Part shown: piece after piece, positions 1-13,400 of the stretch
Layout: every line of letters starts with the position of its first letter
How positions within the stretch are numbered: the first letter of the stretch is position 1
DNA from: Galaxea fascicularis
Taxonomy: Eukaryota; Cnidaria; Anthozoa; Scleractinia; Euphylliidae
Length of the DNA: 64,000 nucleotides
Direction of reading: 5' to 3'
Assembly (NCBI GenBank): GCA_948470475.1
Contig: OX419335.1
Coordinates: 23,292,734 to 23,356,733, forward strand
Program-made: the position numbers and the translations under genes
Notes under the pieces: model-generated
What the model was told of the DNA's origin: nothing
The model's input: only the letters and a program-made list of their open reading frames with translations
The model's database searches: none

Positions 1-99
1 AGGTGGCATAGTGTGACGGTATTCCCTTAAGCGTATGAGATTACCCCAAAGACCTTCAATTAAGAGTACTCTTCCGTTGATGCAGTTGCTGTACAACGT

Positions 100-262
100 A
101 TTTTCATTTGTTACCCCTACACATTTTCGATAGAAGTAGTGGGAAGACGTTGTTAAAATATCAAGGAAATTCACACTGTGTGATGCTGTCCTTAATTTTC
201 GTGACCGCTCTGTTTTAAAAGGCATTGAAATCACAAGGAGACATTTGATGCTGATCACTCTT
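100..262. repeat. Dispersed repeat, copy 1 (second copy near 25.0 kb)
   Basis: This stretch matches 24988-25155 in the same orientation with scattered mismatches. Both contain a GATAGAAGTAG-like block, GTTGTTAAAATATCAA, a CTGTCCTTAAT block and an ATTTGATGCTGAT block in the same order and spacing. No coding frame is evident. It is probably an old interspersed element whose class I cannot name. Confidence 0.6.
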
Positions 263-2064
263 AGGGTTTAAAAGGTTAAAATTAACTACGGGAAAGATGA
301 AATGGGTCAAAACCTTTGTACAACTTCGTTCAATTTTATACCGATACGAGATGCATGGCACATTTCCTGGTGTTCAACACTGCCTGTAAGTTCCAACAAG
401 ACTCAGCTTAACACAAACTTACTGACTGGCAATCTGCGCCTTAATCTGTCCAACTTTTTGGTTCAGCCAATCCCTCTTAGATATCAGAAGAGCATCGACA
501 TCTGACGGCAGGTTAGCATTGCTTACACCTCCTAACAAAATTCATGTAAATCAATATCAACACCTTTGCCGTGCGGGAGTATGCTGTTTACCTCCTTTGG
601 AATCTGACATTTGCTTTCTTTGTCTCTACCTTCCATAAAATGATTAAACAGGGTCGTAACGAGGTATACAGAATCAGGGATCACAGCCCCGGAATCTGGG
701 GTCAGCAAATTATAGTGGAATCAGGGATCAGACGTTGTCACGGTTTTGGGATTAGGGGGTCAGACGTTTGGGACAAAAAATGGGATCACTGATGAAGAAA
801 TATACCACCCCTTTCGGAAATGAGACCAACGAGTCCGCTAGGTTCCGACACTTCACGGTTTATTACTTTCCAAGTTAGGTTTTCTTCGTTACAACTGTAC
901 TCTCGCTCAAATCACTCTGCTCACAGATCTCTCACTTCTCTCACTCGAATCACAGATTTTCCACACCTTAAAAAATGTCATACGATAGTTGTGTTTGTCA
1001 TTGCGCAACGACTAATTCATCTGTCAACACGGCGATCACTAGTCACGAATCAGTTAAACTCAATTATCACTGAACAATTTCTCACACCCCTTATGATCAC
1101 GTACGTGCATGTTTTGAACGGGCTAGTAGACGATATGCGGGTAAATAATCGATTGTTTGATTGCAGTGCTCCGAAATTAGGTTGCTCGTTGTTTAAAACA
1201 TGAATTCTTCTGTCTGGAATGTGAGCCCAGATTGTGTCACTGTTTTGTAATTACTACCCGTTGGGTTCACAGGTCTACCTTATCGACCCCTCCGAGACTT
1301 TACGTCCTTTTATTATATGGCAATGATAGTATAAGCGATTTGATGGGCTGCTGAGCGGGCGGGATTTCCTTGTAACGCCCGCGGGCATTAGACACATTTT
1401 TCTTCGCACGGCCATTCTCGTAAGCACTGCGAGAAAACTCATGGCTAAACTTTTTTTCCCTCAATAATTGCTGCATTAAAGTGAAAAAAAATAACTAGAT
1501 CTTTAAAAATTGTGACAAAGAACATTCATAGAACAAGTTCTATTTTTCTGGAAAGAAAGAAAAAGCCTGTCGGTGCATTGCAGTTTTCTTTTTATATAAT
1601 AAATAACTTATATCAACCTCGTACGTTCGGTTATCACGGGGAAATCTCAGACCTCGGCCTTGGTAATAACCTCGATATCGCTCAGTAAATGTATTAAGGC
1701 GTCAGTCTGAGAGGTCCCTGTAATGGCCTCACTCTCGGTTGATAAGTAGTATTTCACACACTACGGGGCTGATCCATGTTCGATAAATCGTTGTCTGAAA
1801 TATACAGGTGAAATTCACTTGCTCTATGAATTTGCACCTCCTTGGTGAACATTGTTCCTGCCCCATACGAAAATACCCCGGGAATAAAGGTATTAAATTT
1901 GAAATTTTGTAGAAATCTGAGCCCCCCTCCGCCTCCCCCCAAAAAAGGAAAACAACAAAAATATACCTTGGGTTTTCCCAATATAGATCAATATATTGCA
2001 CAGAATATATTGCACAGAGTGTGAAACCACATGGATGCTAACCTAGCCTTGGGGTTATACCTAC
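263..2064. other. No supportable gene; short A+T-rich and low-complexity DNA
   Basis: Only short, overlapping open frames without recognisable domains are present here. A pyrimidine/purine-biased stretch lies at about 1920-1945. I could not find convincing exons, although 3' exons of the minus-strand gene to the right could lie here unseen. Confidence 0.4.
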
Positions 2065-2239
2065 CTTCAGTTCTCCCGAGGTTGACAAGAACATGCCAAA
2101 CCACTTCAGCAAACATAGCAATGCTTCTTTGAGTCTCGGAGCTCAGCTTTGCGTCACAAACGTAACAAACTCTGTCCATATCCATGAGCCAACGATACAA
2201 CAAGCTGGCCAGAACCTTCGGAGACATGCACAATAATTG
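2065..2239 (-). CDS. Candidate internal exon, unidentified (possible 3' part of the KIAA0825-like gene)
   Basis: On the minus strand an open frame runs from an AG acceptor preceded by a pyrimidine-containing tract to a GTAGGT donor (175 bp, phase 0 in, phase 1 out). The translation, including LLYRWLMDMDRVCYVCDAKL and FAEVVWHVLVNLGRTE, has the hydrophobic/charged balance of a real helical protein rather than a shadow frame. It lies downstream and on the same strand as the KIAA0825-like gene, so it could be one of its last exons. It could equally belong to a separate gene. No domain is recognised. Confidence 0.4.
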
Positions 2240-3017
2240 CTCAGTTTTAGAAAGACTGGCTTCCTACTAAGGAAAGTTTTTTTTGTTCACTACTAAGGAA
2301 CGTGCGTTAGTTACTGGAGAAGATTTATTAATATGCCTTGGTGATAAAAGTGCAAAGACAAAACTACCAACTGTCCATAGATCTCCCTATTGTGAGCTGG
2401 CAATTCACACATGACTTAAGTAAGTGTCTTACCTTTATGCCAGCAGCCTCGCTTGATAAATCTGCGGATTTCTGATTTACTGATTCTGCAAGTTTAGAAC
2501 ATAAAGACATAATTTATTTGTTGTTACAAGTTGCTTTGTTATTGGGACCATCTGTCTAAGTCTTTCTAGACTTCATTCTCAGACTTTCTCACAAAACGTT
2601 TTAAGAAAGTCGAACAACACTCAAATTAACTAATTCCCACCGAGGCCCTTACTCTCAGACACTCCGGGCATTGTTAAGTCAAGGGTAACGAGACGACTCC
2701 GGAAGTGAGAGGGAGCAAGGGCCCCAAGAGTGCGAACGACAAAGTCATCGCCGCGAGGAGGAGGGAAGGTCACTAATCCGTGAGTCCTACAGCAACTCAC
2801 GTAAACACTGAGTACAGGTAAATTGGAAAACTCAATTTATATACCGTACGGACAAGGACAGCGGCATAACACGTGATCACCAAAAACAATAGAATAGTAA
2901 ATGGCCACTTTCAAGATGTCATGCAAAATAACATGCGGTTGCCCCTGCCATACATTTCTTTGTGAAAATTGGCAAGTTTGGCGTTTCATATTCCCACAAG
3001 TTCGCGACCGATTCTTA

Positions 3018-3250
3018 AGGGCCTGGCAAACGAGGAAACGAGGACACATTGTTGCGGACACATTGTTGCTCATGATCGTTTCCATGCTGCGCAAACTGGG
3101 AAACATTTGTTACGGCCACAATACGTTTCTCAATAAAATCAGAAACATTTTTTGTGTCCGCAACAAATGTTGCGCGGGCGGGCAAACGGAGAAACATTCG
3201 TGTCGGCAACAACGTGTCCGCAACAACTTGTCCTCGTTTGTCAGGGCCTT
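3018..3250. mobile_element. MITE with imperfect terminal inverted repeats
   Basis: The left end AGGGCCTGGCAAACGAGG is matched in reverse complement by the right end CCTCGTTTGTCAGGGCCT, and the arms continue inward with repeated CCGCAACAA-type words. No coding potential is seen. Flanking TAA/TTA would fit a 3-bp target duplication, but it is not exact. Confidence 0.65.
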
Positions 3251-5376
3251 TATGAAACCTCGCATATTTACTAAATTTGGTGTGATAAATCGATCTATGG
3301 AGGTTGTTTTTTGTTTGTATGAAAAATTCGAAAAACTGTTATTTTGCGTGACATCTTCAAAGTGGTAATCCTGTAGCTCTTCCAGACCTATATTTTGATT
3401 GGTCCCTATGACCTGTAGCTCCTTCTGTCATCAGGGCTAGGGGTCGTAGACCGCGTCTGGAAAGCTACGGGGAAATCTGCGACCTCTTTAACAGGAAATC
3501 CAACCAAATTACTGCCAATAATCACTTAGAAACCCTTCCCAGTGCTTTTTTTTGTTACAGCAATGGGACTTAAAGACCAGCAATATGGACTTAATCGATC
3601 GTCCATTTAGCAGTTAATTTACCGATCCAAATGTCTCTATTTATCAACACATTACGAGAACCGGACCGCTCCACTTGTAAGTGGAGTAAATCAGGCTAAT
3701 ATTGAGACAGAGAAAAAATAATTTTAACTGCCAGCCTATTTCAGGAAGGATATACGGCTTATATTTCGATGGGAAACATTGAAGCCATTGTAATTTTGGG
3801 ATTGAAAAACATTTTTGGGACAACGAAGGCTAAAAAATAAAAAAGGCGACGGGTCTCTAAGAGCCTCTGTTGTCATAGAAGCCTTTGAGGAGGCCACATG
3901 CGCCACTAAGATTGCAAACAGCCGTATTTTTCCGTTGATCAAGAATGAGAGCACTCGTCAAACGAACAGTGTGGGAGCGTGGGTGAAAATGTACGGAATG
4001 AGACTCGGGTGAGACGTTAAAAATACGTTTTCTCGGTTTCGATGCCCTAAGCGCGAGAATTCACACCAAGACACATCGGTGCTTCACGCCTTGCAAAGAG
4101 CGATTTTGAGAAAAAGACCGACTGGTTTTTAGTCTATGTGCTACTTGGCGCGGATGAGGAAACACGAAGGCCAAAATAAATACCTTGCAGCTTGTTCAAA
4201 AACTGACACATTATCTTGGGAATGGCACAAAAGTGTTGAGTCATCTGATTTAAGAGTTTTTGAAGAGCACTGTAAAGTACATCAGTCTTGCCTGCAATAA
4301 AAAAAAAACATCATCTAAGTTGTGCAAAACGAGTTTCCTTGCTCGCCTTGCTTAAAATTCGAAAGAGCACAAAGCGTAAACATTGTCTGCCCAGGTTGTC
4401 GCATGCTTAATTCCCAACATCAAGATAAGGTATCCTGCGGACCAGTCAGTCTCTTCGGCGCAATTCCGAATTAGATGGAGAAGGAGTAGCTTTGGTGAAA
4501 GATAGTTGCTTGGCTTCCTGCTAATCACAGCGCGCCTATTTTCGAGCTTACATTAATAGTATAAAGGACCAAGTTCTCTTAGAGGGACATGTGAAATCCA
4601 TATTCTACAATATTTTGAAAATAAAAGCAATCACAATTAAGCTTGCTCAAATCTCCGGAACATTTTATAAAAGAATTTAAATAACTTGTTCCTCGTACAT
4701 CGTTGAGTCATATAAGCACTTGGGAACTTTTAAGAACATTCGAGAACTGAGTGAGACAAGCACTCGCGGAGTCGCATACAGTACATACTTCTCGTGGCAC
4801 TTCTCTCGTGTTCTTAAAACTTCACGCGAAATTAAATAACTCAACTATGCACTCGGCGCGCTTTTTATTACTTAAACAGAAATCGACTTGTACTCCAAAG
4901 AAGATACTCAAATAACATACTTTTGGCCTCTCTTGTTTTAGGAGACTTCTTACGAGGGCATCCACAGGGTAGAGCGCTCATTGACGTGAAGTTGTACGTT
5001 TTTGTCACCTTCTTGTCTTGTTCACACAACAGCAAAAGTGATGGATACACAAACCTGATAACATAATTCAAATTGAAAACGATCCAGATGTTGCACCTCG
5101 CGTTCTGCCAACCACTGTGGAGGCACCGAACTCTGGCAGTCTCTTGGGAAAGGAACTTACTCAGAGAAAATATTAAAACGATATTTTCTTTCTAAACGCC
5201 ATCGCGAACCACAAGACAATCAGTGCATATAGCTTTAATATAGACGTGTGTGTGTGCGTATTTTACGGTCATCTTCCAACACAGTAGCTGTACTGTGATG
5301 AATGTGGACAACTCCCGCTGCTGTTTAACATGTTAATCCCCAGTATCAAGATGTATATTCTAATTACATTCCTCAC
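3251..5376. other. No supportable gene
   Basis: This A+T-rich stretch has only short open frames that do not resemble proteins. It is probably intergenic, or intronic if the exon at 2.1 kb belongs to the KIAA0825-like gene. Confidence 0.4.
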
Positions 5377-5712
5377 TTATTTTGTATGTTACATGTAGGG
5401 AGAATTTCTTTAAACGCTAAGTCAACTGATCCCTGGCGATCATTTCCTGTATTCTCATGCCCTGTATGAATTGACGAACCAGTGATATGGTGAGGGGAAG
5501 TTAGATGGTGATCAGTCATGCAGTACGTTTCTATCAATGCATCCGACGAGAGGCTCAAGAGAAACACCAGCGGGAGCATAAAGGAGTCGCCGAATAAACA
5601 GCTTCCAGGGTCAACAAATTATTTGGAGTGTTGGTCGTATTTGGGAAGCAGAAAAGTATTTTGAGGTAGATTCCTCAAGTGTTCAAAGTAGTTATTAAGG
5701 GAGAACACTCAC

Positions 5713-6174
5713 CTGACGATGTAAGGATCAAATGTCCTGTAAACACAATCCAACCACACAGGACTCTAAAAAGAAAGGTGAAACCGATTATTCACCGACT
5801 GTATGAGCTCAGCACAAACGGGAAAAACAACTAGCCGAAAAAATAAGGAATTCAATTGTACAAAGCTTGTGTTCCCCGCTATAAATGTTACTAGGGCAGT
5901 TTGGGCCATGCAGGGTTCAGTTTTTGTTTTGTTTGTTTGTTTGTTCTTCCACCAAAAGCTTTCTTCACTTGCTCTATGCGCGATCTGTGTTCATCTTCAC
6001 AATTACTAGTTCAAGGGGGGTGGGGGGAGGAGAGTGAGAGGAGGGAGAGGGGGCAGCGTACCGCTATCATCGCCATTTTCCTGGTACATACCTCGTTTCC
6101 ATCTGAAATCTTGAATCCTGATGACGCAGAGTCAAAAAGCTTCCAGCTATCCTCCCTTAAAGAGTCAAATACCA
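5713..6174 (-). CDS. Candidate exon pair, probable 3' continuation of the KIAA0825-like gene
   Basis: Two minus-strand exons fit each other. The first (6174 down to 6092, 83 bp, phase 1 in, phase 0 out) encodes VFDSLREDSWKLFDSA onward and ends in a GTATGT donor. The second (5765 down to 5713, 53 bp, phase 0 in, phase 2 out) has a strong TTCTTTTTAG acceptor, encodes SPVWLDCVYRTFDPYIVR and ends in GTGAGT. A weaker follow-on exon at 5553-5377 (SSDALIETYCMTDHHL) has the right phase. Another possible exon at 7163-7112 (VFLAEAIHNFCLVMYST) has the right phase after the last confident exon, but at least one linking exon is missing. Assignment to KIAA0825 rests on strand and position only. Confidence 0.4.
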
Positions 6175-6599
6175 CTGAATGTAAATGCGAGGGTTATCAT
6201 CATCCAAGCCGAGTTCACTACCTCTCAATAATGGAGGCGCCGCACGTTGTGCATGAGCGTGCATGCCCAGTGTGTTTCTGTATTTTGGCGTATAGACGGT
6301 GCACAGGAACACTAACTGAAGCGTGTTTAAGGCAAAACCTGATTTTCGAGGCGTAGAGGCAGTAGGTTTCCCACACTGCCAAAGGCGGAGGTTTGCAAGC
6401 ATGCTTAATTTCTTTCATCACGCCTGGTTGAATTTTATAAGCAAATCGGTGGGAATTTTTACTGGTAAGAGGTAACTGCTCGAAGAGGCACAAGCGAGTG
6501 GCTCTGAGCGTGTTATTCGACCTTTTACCATTGTAGTGTATAGATCTAAAGAAGATGAACTTAATCTCCATACGAATGAATTAAGACAGAAAGGACATG

Positions 6600-6678
6600 A
6601 GCCTCCTTCGCAGACATTATTTTGGCTCGTCACGTAAAGATTGCGTGATGAGCCAAAAGAATGTCTGCACAGGAGGCT
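6600..6678. mobile_element. Short hairpin MITE
   Basis: An almost complete palindrome: AGCCTCCTTCGCAGACATTA is mirrored about 55 bp later by the complement of ATGTCTGCACAGGAGGCT, with TTTTGGCTC/GAGCCAAAA inside. The element is about 79 bp and non-coding. Confidence 0.6.
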
Positions 6679-7215
6679 AAAAGGAATGTAATGCTGACCA
6701 GGAAAGAAACACATTTCAAAACCAACCACCTAAAATGGAACTTAAAACGACACTGAAACCCTAATGATAGTTCCTCACGATCGAAGACAGTGAATTTCAC
6801 TTGAAAGCAAGGACGCTCAACAGTTTTAAGGTCACGCTTATGAAATCTTTTCGCAGTTTGAAACTGACTGACTGAAACGGTTAGCAACAGGTACTATGAG
6901 GAATGGAAGGAGCTATAAACGACTGAGTTTCTAATGTTACTTTGAAAATATGAAAAAGATAGTGGAAGCAAAGAAAACCCAAAAATAATGACCCAGTTAA
7001 GTTTAAAAACTAAAAATAGGCCCCTCTGGCTTAGGATAGCAAGGATTGAAATGGATTGCAACTTTGAAAACTTTTAAATTGGGCCAACTTTTTCAAGTTC
7101 TCCTCTCATACTGTGGAATACATAACCAAACAAAAATTATGGATTGCTTCAGCCAGAAATACCCTGACATCTTTGGTTTGGTGTTCAACGGGCATATTGG
7201 TTATGAGCGTTGAAA

Positions 7216-7387
7216 CGGGTACTGTAGCAGCTCTCATAAGTTCTAAATTTCATTGGCACGCATAGTGTAGCACCTCTATTGTTTTAGGGATAGGGTTCAT
7301 TGTTTGTGTTGTTTATTCTTTTGTTCACTGACCTGACGGGTTGCAAGGCAATCTCGTGAAACCTTACGAGAGCTGCTACACGCCCCG
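7216..7387. mobile_element. MITE with inverted ends
   Basis: GTAGCAGCTCTCATAAG near the left end is matched in reverse complement by CTTACGAGAGCTGCTAC near the right end. It is short, non-coding, and lies just upstream (in minus-strand sense) of a possible exon at 7163-7112. Confidence 0.5.
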
Positions 7388-7485
7388 ATGAAACTTGAGG
7401 GTCCTTGATTTCAATTTGATCTCCAAAACATAGAAGTCACCATGACACAACCCTATTATTAAGGCATTTAATATTACTCATATAC

Positions 7486-10400
7486 CTGCTGATAATGGCC
7501 ATTAGAAAGTTCACAAGCCCTGAGGATTCATTAGAACACTGGAAGAGTATGTAGTAAATGGAGCAAACCAAACCCTCATTAAATTTGGTCGCAGTTCCCT
7601 CTGAAGACTCCACCCCTTCTTCAAACCAGGACGACGCAACAGGCTGGGCAGGTTCTGTGACATTTGCTGGTGTTCTCAGTCTGTAAAGATCTGAAGACGT
7701 GCGTCCAAACAAAGATCAGGTTCATGAGGTGGTTTTCAAGCGGTTTATGGTTTGGCATAACACCACAGTCTACCTCAACAACTCAAAAGATTAAACTGCC
7801 TAATAGTCCAATCAACGTACAGTCACTCAACTTTAACGAACCAACCTCTTAAAAAGAATTACCTCCATACTTGACAATAGTCACGGGAAGTCTTGCGTTT
7901 CTGCTAAGCAAACCCTAAAAAACACACGGCAAATTGTGAGAACTGAAAGCAGAGCGCGAAAACGTTCGTGATAAAATTATTGCTGACTAGTAAAGTGTTA
8001 GAATAATTCCAGGATTGCCACTCTAAGAGAAATGCTTTAAGCCAAGAGAATACAGAAAGCAGTTTTGGAACCATTATTTGGCTGCTAAGGGTTCAACAGA
8101 GATCTAACTACTAGCATTTTGTTACTAAAAACAATAAGACTATGCTACAGCTCACACGATTTTCGACATGATTACCAGACAACTCTTTTCAAACCTTAAG
8201 GCCTCTAAGACGTTTTTCCTTTAAACAGAGTTCCAGTTCCAGTTGTTTTGATCCTTGATTACTGCATTCCCTAGTGTGTACTGTGTACTTTGAACCTTTG
8301 GAATGGTTGAAGATGTTATAGTGATTTAAATAGTTCATATGAGCCTGTGCTGTACAGCGGTCTCTTGTATCTTACATGTGCTTTGATCAATACAATCAGT
8401 TCTTGTTATCCGTCATCTTGTGTACGCGTACTTCTTTCTTGTGTGAACTTCCCTCGAGAACATAACAAAAGAAACCGCCTTCACCGTTTTTACAAACCTC
8501 TGTTCATTTACTTACTCGTAAGAAAAGTGGCCACTGAGGAGCTGGTTGGTTCACAACAAGTTTGTAAAGCACAAACGTTGCTTGCCTGTCTGGAAGAGCG
8601 GCGAGACTACATAAACAAAACAAAGAGACACGAATTCGGAGAGTTTGCATCCATAAGTCATTGTGTCAAAAAACCAAAATCCAAAAATTATCTCTGCTTA
8701 TTTACCAAAACAAACAAGCAAAAAGATAACAAAATGTTCAAATGTCAGAGCTACTAATGTCTGCGCTTCAAGAACTTGGATCCCACTGGGGGTGCCACAC
8801 CTCAAGCAAACGCTCTTACAATGCCGGCCATACGTGGAGGCTCGATAAACGAGACCAATATTCACACATAAAAACCTTTTTACAAGAAATTGAATTACGC
8901 ACATTCTACATTGAACAGGAACAGCGAGACAAGGCAACTTTTGCTTTCGCTGAACACGGCAAAATACGTTTGTACTGGAACTAAGTGGCAAGGTACATAA
9001 GGAGGGTAAGTGGGTGGGTCCCGCTTTTGCAATAGGCACCTTAAGCAACAGACGTCGCCAACCTGACGACGGCAACCGGAAACGTGCTATTTCTTTGGAG
9101 ACGTCACTGCGCATGCACAACAGGTTGTGACCTGACGTTGTCCTTATGTCGAGAACGTGAGAACGTGGGGTTTTCCGTCGCGACGAGAACGTGAGTACTT
9201 AATCTTTTGGGTTGATCCCTTTTAGCTTACTTTTGTGCTATTTTGATGCCGAACCAAAGTAAAGTTTGCTTTATGCCTAAAACAATGTTCTGAAGTATTC
9301 TTGGACTCATTTTTTTCTACCTGAAAAATTGTTTTTCGCATGTTAAACTAGCCTTCAGCGAAGAGCTGGAGGTTGCTTTCATTCAACGTAATGCCGCTTA
9401 GTATAATTAGTTTTCTTTTCTGATTTTCTCAACGTACAACATATAGATTGCTATAGCATTAAATAAGATTTATTTCATTCTGGTAATCTCTTCTTCTTGG
9501 TATTTCGTTTAACATAGAGGCTTTTTTAATCGACTGAGATGAATTTTGTATTCGAACAGTGTTTACGTGTATTTTGCAATGTTTACAAGCTGACAAACTT
9601 CGCGCTGCCAAATTGTCTCCCCTGAGTTTTATTTCTTGTAGATACGAGATTATTACATTCCTTGCAGAAAACGCCTTTTTCGATACTTGATAAAAATAGC
9701 TGGCAAAACTCCTGTCTCATTTGAGCGGCCAATCAATGTGTTGAATGGAAAACGCAGTGAGCTGAGATCTATGCTGAACACGATAAATTGTGTGTGTAAT
9801 CTTGGCAGTCTTAAATAAATACATCGGTTTTTTTCTCAATGAGCGGTGATACAGACTTTGGTTAAAAATCACAATTAATTACTTTAGCAATACATGTTTT
9901 ACGTGTAAAATAATTTCGGTTCTTTGCATTTGACATTTTATATTTACGTCGTCAAGAATGGCAAATTTATTTGGGTTTATGATTCCCTTGACAAAGGAAA
10001 CTAAAATTAAATCTCGCGTTTTCTTTAAGCTGGACATAACCTAGGCGAAATGCAAAGTAATCGAAAGCTTCTTGTCATGGATTATGAATTTACCACCAAC
10101 TCCTACGAAAGCTCGCCGGGAGCGGCGTCACGTTTTCGCCCGCTTTGCTTAAGGATGGTAACTTGTTGTCGAGACCGCAACCTGAAGTCGTTCTAGCCCC
10201 AGTTTCTTATCGGTCGTCACGTTGCCGTCGTCAACGAAAACGTCTGTTGCTTAAGGTGCCTAATGTCTTCTATTAGCTTGTGGAGTGTATCTCACAACAA
10301 AAACAACAAACTTCAATGAATCGCATGTCTCCGGACAACATGTCTGCCTTCTAACCTTCCTTCGTGGCTTTTAAAGACTTCAGGATGTAACCATGACAAC

Positions 10401-13400
10401 CATGCAGTCGCAGAATTTGTTACTTCCTGGTTGGGTGGTTGCTCAGCCATGACATGGGAACATAGCATCTCGAAAGGACAACTCACTATGGTCTGTAAGA
10501 ACAGAGATATTGTTTAGGAGAAATGTAGAAAAAAAAAGTAGAAGAAAAAAAGCTTTATTAATACCGAATAGTTCCGAAAGTAGAGGTCTCGGTTGCTTTC
10601 AGAATTAGGGGACCTAAGCAGGGACTGCGGAGCGGATTTTCGAGTGGGGGGTGGGGGGGGGGGCGAATGTCAACACGTAAGCGTCAGCCAACTAGAAGGG
10701 TCCGGTGACGTGTTCCTCTCGGAAAATTTGAATTTAGGTCTCCTGAAATGGCTAGAAATTAATCTAGAAATGGATCATTTTTCGTCTGTTCAAGAACAAA
10801 CCTAACGACAAACTGCCTCATCTGGCCGTGTTTGTACGAGAAAATCCTCAAAAACTAAACTGGATCGAAATGGGCAAATCAGAAAAAGGCAGCATTTCCT
10901 AGTATACTTTTAATGTAAAAGACAGACCTGGTTTGCTTAAGTGAAAAGAAATAGTGATTTAATGTCCCTGCTAAGCGGGCACAACTTTCGGGTAGCGTTT
11001 CTTCTTGGTAGCAGTTACTTTCCGGTAGCTAAAATAAGTGAGTAATTGAAGAAACACACAACCGCGGACTAAGCATAATGTCACTTTCATTCCTTCTTTC
11101 CCACTGATTCATCGGCATTCTTTGGCATCCTCGTACAGCAAAACACCAAGTGGTCACTCCTTCATGTCCCTTGGGGAAACGCAATCGCTCTTTCAATGAT
11201 TTTTAAACCTCTATCAGATCCTTCTTTACGGAGACATCGGACAAACAGGGAATCGCTTGTTGCTATGATATTGATTTACGGGGGAACCATTACTTTCAGG
11301 GAGCAGGCCATTCCTGTCAGTTGGGCTGTTCAGTACTTTCAGGATACAAAAATTAGCGTTAGTTTCAGCGGACTGTCACTATCGGAACTATTCGGTAGCA
11401 GCATGCAAAGGAGTTAATGTTGATCTTACCAGTGTGGTCAACAAACAGGAACACAGTCTGTGAATGGTTGAAAAAGGTGCAACCGAACAGCAAGGATCTA
11501 ACAAGAATGGCACAGATTTACAACAGGACCACAAAAATGACAGAGTAGATAACAGGATGGCAGTAATGTCTGATCTGAAACAAAAAGGCAAGCAAAGGTT
11601 GGAATTATATTGTTTGGGGGTCTCATACATGATGGTAAAAACCGCGGGTATTCCCAACTGAACCGCACGGATCAAAATTGGAGGAAAGCATAATTAGCGT
11701 TAAAATCAATATGATGCTGATCATAATTATGACTATGAGTGAATAATTGATATTGCATCCCTCACCAATAACAGTCATGGTTGTACTGTACACCTACAGT
11801 GTACATCAACAAGAAAAAATATGATACTTGCTTGCAGCAAATTATCAAATGAAGCTTCCTTTAGTAAACTATGTTTAATGCTTTCTCTGAATATAGCAAC
11901 AGTCTCGTTTACTTCAAAACGTCATCTGGGAGAGGCAGGCTCCAGACCAGAAAGGAATTTTCAACATCAACATCAAGATATTTCTTAGAGGTTCCGAATT
12001 ATAACCTAGAAAGTTATGGCTAAAGGGACTTTTCTGTAAGTGCCCCAAGACTTTAGAATGTTTTACCTGACGCCATCAAAGGCTATACACAACCAATACC
12101 ACATTTCGAGAGACAGCTGAAGATGTATCTTTTTATGGATGCTTTACATGACCTCTAAAATTTTATTACTTTTATATTTTAGTGGAACCCTCTATTATTT
12201 TTATAATGTTATCGTCTTTTAATTTTTAAGAGGATTGTATTTTTAAAGTTATTTTATTGTAAAGCGCTAATGAGCTATAGGGATTTAGCACTATAGAAAT
12301 TATTATTATTACTGTATTACTATTAATTTTAGCCATCCAAGGGGTATCACTGATTAGAATTTCTCAAACTCATTAATAATTTATCAAGTTAAAACAAAGG
12401 AAATCACAACCGTAAAGGTAGCCTGAGTATCAGGCCCTATCGGGGAAGAGGGGAAGGAAGAGGAGAAGGGCCTGACACAAAGCCATTGATTCGCTTGTGT
12501 CCAACATCCAGATTCTGGATGTTACGCTAATTGGTCAAAAGACAATAAGAAACGTCACGTGAGTCAACCGGAAGTCAAGCTTCCAGCGCAGGGGTTACAG
12601 ACGCCATATTGAAGTTTACTCTCATGACACATGACAGTTACCGGAAGTGATTTTGATTGGCTAATCATAACACGTGCTGTGTGGGGGTGGAAGGCTTCTG
12701 AGAAGCTGTTTGTGTCAGGCGTTTCTTCCTTCGGTTTCTCACTCTTTTTGCCTTCCCCACCCTAGAAACGCCTGATACTCAGGCTACCGTAAAGGAGGTT
12801 TGGATACCCGGTCTTAATTAGCATAGATTTTGACGATTTTACTTCTCCGTTAATTCCTTAGTTTTTGTTTCAATTGAGAAGATATATCAAACAAGTGTTT
12901 CATCGGCCATCCAAACACCTCGAATTCCGTCAAAAATACTCCGCTGCGCATCGTATTTTCAACTCTCTTCTCGGTGTTTGGATATCCCGATGAAACACTG
13001 TCTCTCGTGTTTGATATATTACTTGAATGAATTTGCTATAAAGGGTATCAGGAAAAAGCAGGTTTCCAAAGCCCATCTGGCTGAAAGCCCGTTGAAGCAT
13101 CATGAATCTCTAGAAAAGAACTGTTTTTGGAGAAAGCGCTAAGGCTTTTCTTCCATAAACGAGTACTTGGTAATGAATTCACCTTTCAACCAGGCAAAAC
13201 TAAAGAAAGATAAAAACAATAACTGCTTATAAATTAATATACACACATGTACATTATACACTATTGGTTTACCTGAATTGCTTAGTACGCCTACTTGAAG
13301 GAGTTGCTCTGCTGTATCTTGTTGTCAAGGTGATCAAGGAGTTGTACAGAACAGACGTAAACATTTCCTGGGCTTTCTCAGGGGGACAGTGAATCCACAG

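Noticed and set aside
5803..6887. Several 70-150-codon frames on both strands around 6-7 kb
   Set aside because: They overlap each other, a hairpin MITE and splice-supported exons, and show no protein-like conservation pattern.
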